Positions 36,044-46,800 of a stretch of 64,000 nucleotides of DNA are shown here, in pieces. The stretch is from assembly GCA_944472135.2 (NCBI GenBank), contig OX235270.1, positions 54,069,267-54,133,266 of the forward strand. Direction: 5' to 3'. The first letter of the stretch is position 1; each line of letters starts with the position of its first letter. Position numbers and translations under genes: made by a program. The notes below the pieces were generated by a model. It was not told where the DNA came from. It saw nothing but the letters and a program-made list of their open reading frames with translations, and searched no databases. This DNA comes from Trichobilharzia regenti. Lineage: Eukaryota > Platyhelminthes > Trematoda > Strigeidida > Schistosomatidae.

Positions 36044-39000
36044 TCACTGTTATATCACCTAGTTCCTAGTGCTGACGAAATCCTATGTGTCGCTGCCACC
36101 AGCACTTCAACATAATTCAAAGTGCACCATGGCACTAACTCTTTTGAGAAATGAAGATTTTGTTAAGACTGCTCTTATGAACACCTTAACCCTTGAATTA
36201 TTGAATTTAATCGTTTTGGAAAATGTATCCAGTCATACAGGCCTCTTCCAGATTCATTCCAGATAATTAATAAAGTTTTCAAATATTGGTTTTGTAGGGA
36301 TTTGTGCGTACTGTGAAGAGTTCCAAACTAGGACGAAACAGCTATCCAGTACTTTCAGTTTTTTCAATGGTTCTCTAACTGATATCAGCTCATGATGAAA
36401 TCCTCTAACCAATCAATGAAGTTATTTTCCTGAATTGCTAAGAATAGACAAGATAATTTGAAGTTTTCGTAGTAAAATGAGGACTACTGAAGGGACATAT
36501 TTCTTTTAAAAGATGACAGGAACATTTCATGAGCAAAAAGTGCGAATTCACATGTTGTCCAGTGTTTTTGTTTATGATATTATAATTAAATTTGACACTT
36601 TCGTACTACGCTAAATTGGTTTTCATGAAAAAATAAGTTAATCCCTATCCCATTTTAATTGTAATTGAACAAGTATGTTCCTTTGTAACCCGAACTTATC
36701 TTAGTCTTTAGACCTGTTTTGACTCATGTCAATAATATCTGAAACAAACAATTTAGACAATCAGGGTTTTTATTTGAGTACTTAAGATATGTCGAAAATC
36801 AAATAATGCATAAATAGTATTCTTTGTTTATAAACTTTGTTCACTGTGCTGAATCACTGCGGTATTAGGCCAGAAGTGAATCAGTTTAAGATATTATAAT
36901 GCACAGAAGAGGGCAAAATAGGGAAATAGACTGATATTACATTAGACTGTGTTGAAGAGAATATTTGCATTATGACTGACTGAAATCTTTAATGTGACAA
37001 CAAGTAGATACATTTATGCCAACAGGTACGGATTTCTAACATCTCATTTTGATAGAGTCAATAAATTGTCATTTATATCGACGCCAAGTAAAATCCTGAG
37101 TCGCATCATCCTGGAGAGATTAAAGGACGCACTGGAGACAGAACTCCGACCAAAACAAGCTGGATTCATAAAAGGCAAATTATGTACTGACCAAATTGCA
37201 ACTCTACGCATCATCATCATCGAACAAAGCATGGAATGGCGATCAAACCTCTACGTCAACTTTATAGACTTTGAGAAGGCCTTCGACAGCGTTGACCGTG
37301 AAGTAATTTGAAAACTACTCGAGTACTACGGCGTACCCCGAATATTCATCAACCTTATTCAACAGCTGTACGACAACAGCACATGTCAAGTAATCCACAA
37401 CGGAAAACTCAGCAAGGCGTTTGGAGTAAACACAGGAGTCAGACAAGGGTGCTTACTATCACCAATGATATTCCTAATTGTGGTGGACTGACTGGATTAT
37501 GCGTCAGACAGTGGGAAACGAGAAGACAGGGATATCCTGGACCGACGTGAATAACCTAGAAGACCTGGATTTCGCGCGTGGATGATTTATGTTTGGTGTC
37601 ACACAAAATCGAAGACTTACAAGTGAAAACCGACAAACTGGTCGAAGAAGCAGCCGGCGAAGACAGGACTCCATGTGAACATAGACAAGACGGAGGTTAT
37701 GAAAATAACCAACCAACAACAAAAACAGCAACATCCAGCGTCAATCACCGTCAATGGGAGGGATTTGAAAGAGGTCACTTCATTCACTTATCTAGGGAGG
37801 GAGCATTGTCTCAACTACAGGCAGTCGGAACGGACGAGGATGTCAAATCGAGCGAGATCGGGAAGGCGAGTGAGAAACACATTCATCAACCTGAAATCAA
37901 TCTGGAAATCTTCGTCACTCAGCCAACATCAACAACAAAATTCGGTCGGATTTTCAATACAAACGTCAAGTCAGTCAGTTCTTCTATACGGATCAGAAAC
38001 TTGGCGGGCGGGTCACAAAGAATATTTCCAAAAGGTTGCAGACCTTTATTAACAACTGTCTTCGCTGGTTCCATACTGAAGATCAGATGGCCGGAAAGAA
38101 TCACCAACAAGGAATTATGGGAACGAACAAAGCAAGAACCAATCGTTCAACAAATATGCAGGAGAAAGTGGACCGCTGGGTGACATCGCGCGTCAAGCCC
38201 TCGAGTGGAACCTGAAAGGGAAGCGGCGAGTGGGACGTCAGTGCAAGGGTGACATGGAGGAGATTGTGTGAAGAGGAGTTGAAAGAATATGAACTAACAT
38301 GGATGCAGGCGAAAAGTACAGCAGAAGACAGAAGCAAATGGAGACGTGCAGTTGAAGCCCTATGTTCCACTAGGAACCCAAGGGAGCAATAATAATATAT
38401 GTGAAAATAAAGCTCAGGCAATTTAAAGATTGACTATTTAACATACAGTTAGTCATTAACCCCGATTAATTCAAAACGCAGATAGTCAACTAATGAGTTT
38501 TAACTATTACATATGAGATTATATTTCTATTCTCTGTGAGCTTGTATCTTAACATACTTTAGAACCTCACACGATTGACTCAGTGAAAGAAAGTATGCAT
38601 GCCTACTTTCTGACGTCATATCTTACCGAATCATAGTGGATTGGAATCAACCGATGTGTAATGCAGAAGCCCATTTTATGATTAACATTACATCAGGCTT
38701 GTCCATTTGATGGGCCGATTCGGAAAATACTAAATGAGACATACTTACCTCTTCTGTGGTTCCATTAGCAATCAGTCGATTAGAATTGTTGCATATTTCT
38801 AGACAGGTGAACTAGTCGGCACAACCATCCATGACACATATCATCTTTACATAAGAAGTCAGGGAAAATGGGTATCGTGGCGCTGACCACTAGTCAAACA
38901 TTCTTACATTTTGCTGAATAATTGGCTTTGTTTTGGGTACTACTTGCTGTATGCTGTCCGACTGTATATTTATTTTACTGACAGATTATATCAGTTATCA

Positions 39001-40835
39001 CCATCTGGGTATATAAGTTTACGTAATTATGCTATTTTAATACAAAACTATCATCAAATTCCATCGGAGGCCACCATTTAATGCTTATTTTTACATAGAA
39101 CGTCAATTGCTTTTGTCCCTTATTCAACAAGCAAAGGTATGTAGGAATGTCTTCTATGAATATGCTGTCACAGGCGATCTTAAGTTAGCAACGCAGCTAC
39201 TGTATTTTTGCAACTGTATTTCTGTTAATCACAGTTTTCTAAAAGTTTATTATTTAAGCTAGGATGAAAATATAAAATAGTTTAAAACGTTATCATGAAA
39301 GTGAGAGATTGGCTACTAGATTCATCATAGTGGCTGAAATTAGCTGTCAGTATGCTAAGTTATATCTGATTAGTCATAAAACGCAATAATTGCACTATAT
39401 GAGGAGTGAAAAACCTTTGTTTAGTACACTGAACTTCAGTCATTCCCTTCGAACAGTCCATATGAATGATTGAAGGCCCATTTTATTCTTAACATTATAC
39501 AATAGTTTATTTCCACATTTTGGATTTGAGTTTTTCGTAACTGTTTTCGTGAAAACTTTGGATTTCATTTTAGATCCACTTGCAAATAATGATTTTTTTC
39601 TTAATAGATAACAACAAGAAATATGTTTGTTCGAAGACTTTGTGAATCACGTATGAGTAGAAAACGATCTTCGTTGGTAAAAATTTCAAAAATAGGAGAA
39701 AACTACTTTGAGATATGTCTCCTGGATGTCTAATGAGGATGGTACTTTCTTTCATCCCTGAAAGCTTTTGACTACACTGTCTGCTGTTAGTTTAATGAAG
39801 TCTTCTTTCATAACTGTACTAATTTTTTTATTTCCTTCACGCTCCCATTGCAACATAGGGCTTCAAGCTATAGGCTTGAAGTTTCCGTAGCACTGGTGTT
39901 TAGTTTTACGGGATGAAGTTGCTAGCCTTATGCCCAACCTTTCCTCTCTATCAGCTTTATTACTGGCTTAGGGAAAGGAGTGAGTCGGCAGAGGATCGAA
40001 CCCGGACCACGTGCACGGTCGGCGAGCGTCCTAACTGCTGTGCCACCAACGCACAGCTGTACTAATTAGTGGCATAATTTGTTTTTTATGACGCAGGTCT
40101 ACCGTTAACACGTCCTTTCCAAAGTTTTCACTTTACATTACGGTATTTGAAAATTCACTGTTAACAAAAAAATTACTTAAATTTATTTGTATTAGGAAGG
40201 CATTGGACACTTTGAAATGACAGTTAAAAACGGTGTGAGGTGTTCAGCGTCAGCAGCCTATTTGCATCCAGCACTGAAGTCCAGTTCTAAACTAACAGTC
40301 GAAACAAACGCTTTGGTTACACGAATACTATTTGAAAATAACAAAGCGGTTGGTGTTAAGTATTATAAAAATGGTGAATTTTATGAGGTGAGAATACCTT
40401 TATAATCAATAAGTTGTGTTCCAATTTTTGTAGCTTTCCGTAAGTACTAATTTGCAGAAATAAGGAGGTAGAAATCTCAGAGTTTGGGTGTCAGATATTC
40501 TTTATAGAGTCTGATAAAAATTTAGAAATACCACGTGCAATCGTGAGCATCATTTCTATCCATAGAATGATTAACAGTGCTATTGCATTGTACGCCATTA
40601 TTAGTTCAGCTAATCTGAAACTTTCGTTGAGACAATCTAACCAAGAAAATCCTATAGATTCGCAAGGAGGAAATGAGAATCCAAAGGTGGTACTGAGCTG
40701 AACATACGCTTCAGTTTGCATCTCTGAATTATCCAGAACTCATTCATGATACAGTCGTTGAAGTACTTTTTACTCAGAATACTATGAGTAGCACTATTTC
40801 GATGTAGTTTATTATAACGTTAGCTGGGCTTCCTG

Positions 40836-40871
<36 letters not shown>

Positions 40872-43800
40872 CTACTGAATTTATTTTTGATCATTTTAAT
40901 TGCTCCCTTCTGTGAAACAGTAGAAAATTCTACACTGTTTTAGTCTAAAATCTGTTTACATTTCGTTGGTTGTATTTATCACTTTATGAGCAAGTTAATA
41001 AAGTATGAGTTAGATATTCTTTGATTAATTTTATACAATTGAGTGCTCTTGATAAGCATACCATATTGACTATGTCTGAAATATCATGTTTATTCACACT
41101 GAGTTAAACTGCGTCATTTTTTGAAGAAAATATGCCGCAATGGTGCATTTCTTATTTCTTCCGCAGGCTAGGGCTGAATCTGAAGTTATTTTATCGGGAG
41201 GAGCTATCAACTCGCCACAACTGCTTATGCTCTCAGGAATTGGTGATGTGGACTATCTACGGTCTGTTGGAGTTGATGCTTGGCATAATTTACCAGGCGT
41301 TGGACAAAATTTACAAGATCATTTGGAATTATACGTGCAACAAGCCTGTAAGAAGGTATCAAATATTCCTCCGCTAAGATTATATATATTCTGAGTATTA
41401 ACTGATATTGATAGAATCATTTTTATGGATAGGGTCAATAAAATCAAGTCGGCTGAAACTCTAAACTTTTTCATATCTATGCCCTCAACTTTGTAGTAAT
41501 AGGACATTCGTTCTGACTCAAGGTCTTACGTCAAGTTTTTGGGGGCCAGATATTACCAACAAGCCTAGGTTTCTTTCTCTTCTAGTTAAGTTTATTTCTA
41601 TTTGCTCCTAAGCTTTGTTTTGACAGAACTGTTTTCACCAAAATTAGAATCCAATAATTATTTCTTTTAACTTAGTAAATTGAAGTTGATACCATATATA
41701 ATGTCACGCAACTGACTCACTAGACTGAAAAAGTCAATATTGGTTTCTATTGTTGTCGCTCATTACCTGAGTGCTAAATATCTGACTTCGATTGATACTT
41801 CAAGGATAAGAATAGTCGAAGGGATATTGGTATCCTGTAAGTTTCAGACATGTCTCGGTGGGAAGTTCTAAATTGCCAGGAAATCTAAATTCAAGACATC
41901 TTGATGATTACTCCCCCTAACAGTTATTCTCGAGATCACAATGAATCGCATTGTCAGCAAATTTTGAAAAAATACGCTATTCACTCTTTAGGTACATTTT
42001 GGCACAAGTCTGCAAACTTCTGTTTCTTTTTACGAGTTGATCAAGGGTTGATATCAGTTAGAGAACCAATGAAAACCAGCAGGGAGTACTGGATAGCTGT
42101 TACCTCCTAGTTTGGGAATCATCGGTAGTACTCACCCACAATGCGGGGTTCGAACCCAGAACCTTCCGGTTACAAGGCAAGGTCATATACCACTCAGCCA
42201 CTGGGACCCGATTCACTGGCCAGTCCATGAATTCTAACTTCTACCAATTCCTGATTTAGCGCTAACCTAACCAATGTCTTTAACAATTATTTATGGATAG
42301 GAAAATTAAAGTCCGCAAAATCTATACAATATCTATAAATTTGTTTCTTGCTAAAATCTTTTAGTCAGTGTTATTGAGTCAGTGTACAGAAGTTAAAACC
42401 GTAAGATTATAAATTTCCAAACCACCGATGTCAAGAGTTCCCTGGAATAATCTTAACACTGACTCAGATTGAGTCATTATAAATTGTTTAAAATAATCCC
42501 AGACTGTTTGGGAAAAAATCAAAACAAGATTTTCTGAACGTTTCGCTGTGTAACCCACAGCTTCTTCCAAAGAATTATTCGAATTTTATTTGCCATGAAA
42601 ATATATAGTCAAAAATTATATAAACTGAAATCGATTCCTTTGAAGGTCACTTGTCCGTAGACATTTTTACCAACAGAGAAGTGTAAACAGTCATCATATA
42701 TTTGTAATCATTAATGTCAGATTGTCATATGTGCGTATTTTTCTGTATGAGTGTGTGCTTGCTGTTTGTTATGTGGAAAACACGTCAAAACATAATAATA
42801 TTTTATAGAGTGGTCATAATATAGGAGTGAATTCGTTTCTCTTCCTCAGCTGTTTTTCTTCATTAGAGTCTTCCACATAGGTGATAAGTCTATCCCTCCT
42901 CTCCTATTTAGTGAGTTCCATTTGGTTAAAATACGCAAGGCTTCAGGGGTGAATGTGAATGAAGACCTCTTCCTATAATTCTGCTAAAGAAGCTGTGGCT
43001 TACACAGCTAAAAGTTCAGAAAAATCTTGTTTTGATTTTTTCTTAAACATGCTGGGATTATTTTAATAAATAATTTATAGTCATAACCGTGGGTGTTTTC
43101 GAAACGAACCCCCTGAAAACCATGCAAATTAAATTCTTTCTTTATCTGTAATATTTTCAAACACAGCCAGTTACCCTTTATAAAGCCCAGTGGAAATATC
43201 CACATGTCATGATTGGCATTGGGTTAAATTGGATATTGTTTGGCCGAGGTTGGGGTGCTAGTACACACTTGGAAAGTGGCGGTTTTGTGCGAACCAGCTT
43301 CAGTGTTCCTCATCCTGACATTCAGTTTCATTTCTTACCTTCTACAGTCCACGATCATGGACGTAAAATGGGTAATCAGCATGCATTCCAGGTGAGATTC
43401 ATAATTTTTGTTTATTTTAACCACTTCATATGATTTTATTATTTTTTATATTTATCTTCACTGTTTGCATATTGATTAAAACTGTCAACTCTGTTGGCTG
43501 ATGGTGATGCACGGCAGTTCTTGCTTTTTTTACTTGACTTTTTACCTGTTTATCGAATGCAGAAACAATGAATTCTGTTTTTAACTGGGGAGTTGCATTG
43601 GAAAATTGAACTTTGGACTTGTATTAGTGCGGAAGATTAGCTCCACAACTAGAGAGATAAGAAGTCATTCATTCATGTAGCTCAACACAGTGAAAATGCT
43701 GAAGGCGGGACCGGTTGGCATTAGTCAGCTGTAGCCTCAATGGTTGTGATGGTTAAAAGACGATAAGATCGACCGAATTTATCGCAGCTAATAATTATGA

Positions 43801-46800
43801 AACAGTATTACACAGACACTATAAGTAATCATCAGTTCTTGAATATTTGCAACTGAGAATACCTTGAATGAGAATGTCTTGAAAAAGCTGAGGATGAATA
43901 AAGCAACTGTTAGAGCAATAATACAAGGCGTTTTCGGATGACGATAATCTTTAGTTGACACAGACTTAAACTGGATAAGTTTTTGGTGTTTTCAAATCAA
44001 AACATATCATCAATCCATGCAGTGGTTGACCCTTGGTTTGAGTCACTTAGGGAGTGTGCACTATCTGGTTGTGGTCCCAGAGACTCTAATAATCAGTGGC
44101 TTGATAATATTAGTGACATAGCTCCAAACTGTTCTTAATGGTGCAGATGCCTCCATTCTTTATGATTCCCCATAAAATTCTTAATGTCCTCTTTGATGTC
44201 ATTCTTCCTCCCATACACTTCCGTTTACGGTAGTTCCTTTACCTTTTCTTCCTCTAAATTGTCTGCTTATGAAGTGAAGCAACTTGGACTGCTACACTTT
44301 TGTAACAAAGCTCTACGTTGACAAAGCAATAACTGTATGAAACAACTCGGCGTTGCGACGTCTATGAGTAATAAGGCGGTTTCTGAATTAAAGAGAACAA
44401 GTATACATTGGATGGTATTCATATCGAAGAGGAAATTTCTGTACCTTGATTTTTATAAAAGTCACGATCAATAAAAACCGTAATACAGACTGGAGACTTT
44501 AATTATAACCTGATATCTATGGTCGGCCTGCGAAATTTGGGCTACCGATATCCATGCTGAAAATTCCATACTTGTACCAAAAATACAGTGTGGAATCAAG
44601 CTGTAAACTTAAAAAAAAATAATGAATCAGATCAAGGCCTTAAATTTTATTATTTTTAACTCCCGAAACATTTCCTATAACTACAACAATCACTGTATTC
44701 AGCTCACTTTGCGTAGCATCAGCAACGATTTAGGAATAATTTTCACAAGGTGTTCCACTTCCACCATCACATCTCACAACGTTGCATATATTTTTTTTAG
44801 ATACAGATGGATGCGTGTGCTCTCAAAAAGCAAAGGCATGTGGAGTAAACATTATAACTGCACTGAATTCTTTCTAACATTATAGTTAATTTTTATCTCA
44901 TATCTTTCTGTGTATCTGAAGCTGAACGGCTGAATATTTCAAAAGTAGAAAGAATACCTATGAGTTTAACCATTTTCAGTGTGATAACTGAAGCTGTGAT
45001 CCAGAGAATTCCTTAGTCAACTTTACCCATGTTTAAGCTAAGAAATATTATTTACTATGTATATTAAATTTCTATCTTTGTGAATCAGAGTAAGCAAGAA
45101 TGCACTCACCATATGAGTAATATTGTCTGCTATGAATTAGCCCAATTGAAGAGGATTGAGATAAGTTACGGGATTTCATCATGAGCTGACATCAATTAGA
45201 GAACCATTGGAAAACCTGGGAGTACTGGACAGTTGTTTCAACCTAGTTTGGGACTCTTCAGCAGTACGCACTCACCGGGATTCGAACCCAGGACCTTCTG
45301 GTTACAAGGCGAGCTCGTATACCATTAAGCCAGGATTGAGATAATTTTTTGAGTGTCCTAATGCCCTTGTTGGAGGAGTTCATACTTTTAGAAAACAACA
45401 CCCTTAGATCAATACCTTGATTAAAATAGGAATCAACCAACAACATGGAACATAATTGCTTGAGAATATTATTCTGAAAGACATAATGTAAAAGAACTGA
45501 AAAAGTTAGAAAACAATTTTTGATTTTTGATTTTATTTAGGGGTCTTAAGTATCTTGAGTTGTATGATTTCCATAGATACGTGGCACAGAGGTTAGGACT
45601 CTCGCTGACCATGCATATGGTCCGGGGTTCGATCCCCTGCCGACCCACACCCGATATCTATGGTCGGCCTGCAAAATTTGGGCTACCGATATCACATGCT
45701 GAAAATTCCATACTTGTACCAAAAAATACGGTGTGGTATCAAGATGTAATCAAAATAAAAATAAGACACCTTTTTTCAGAATGGTATTCAGACAGGGCAG
45801 AAATTAGTAGACTTTAAAACCATCTAAGAACCAGTCAACAGGAAAGATTATCTAATTGAGTTCAGCCATAAAAACAGTACGCAAAGTAACTAGTTGGGAA
45901 AAAATTATGGTAGTCAACAGCTACTTTTATTTTTGATCTACCACTGTACCACCTCAAACTATAGTTAGTCACTTAATGTACCAGAATTAATCATTAAAAC
46001 TAAGAATATTTTAGCTAACTAAAGTGAATAAAACGATTATTTAGTTTAAATTTCCACCAAAGGCTACAAGTGGTATGTCATTGATATTAGTGCCATCAGT
46101 AAATTTGGCTTGTTGCGCACTTTCATTTAAACATACCTCCATACATACACAAAATTTAGACCGATTGAAATTTCGCACATTGCGTAATCTGACAAAATGT
46201 TAAGGGGAGATAAATAAAACTATTCCAAGTACATTTGTATGAAAAATCAACAGGAATTATTGAATGTATAAGTAAAGTTAAATGGCGGTATAAGACATAA
46301 TTCGGTTTATAATCGCTACCAGTGGAACCTTGAACGCACATTTCTTCCTATTAATGATTCGTTAGCTGGATATACTTGCATTCCTCAGTGAATGGTGAAT
46401 GATGATCTTACTGATACTTGAACCTATAACCCATCGTTTCAAATGCCAAAACTCTATCCACTGCAGCACAACAGCCACATATTGTGCAGTCTGTCTGGAT
46501 TCAACATAGAACTTGGCACCGAAGTGCAGCAGTTCGAGTTGCCACGTTCCAAATAGCACACAAAGGTAGACAAGAAGATGAGTGAAGAGAATCAATAGAG
46601 TTTGATGGGTATAAGAGTGAAACAGAATGGGTAATGATAGGAAGGAATATGAAAGATTACAGAGACTGAATACATCTGCGCCAGTGACAACGATTTTGAG
46701 CCATGTCACCTATTGTCTCCAGCCATTGATTCCTAGAGTCCCGAGGGCCCCAACCCGGAAGTCTGCATCTCCCTACCTGACTCAGTTTAACTGTCAAGGA

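Noticed and set aside
37044..38421. Minus-strand ORFs over the non-LTR copy
   Set aside because: Plus-strand RT motifs explain the region; the minus frames carry no motif.
45580..45650. tRNA-like sequence with good A and B boxes
   Set aside because: It is followed by the family-3 SINE body and recurs at 14.3 kb. No proper cloverleaf could be drawn.
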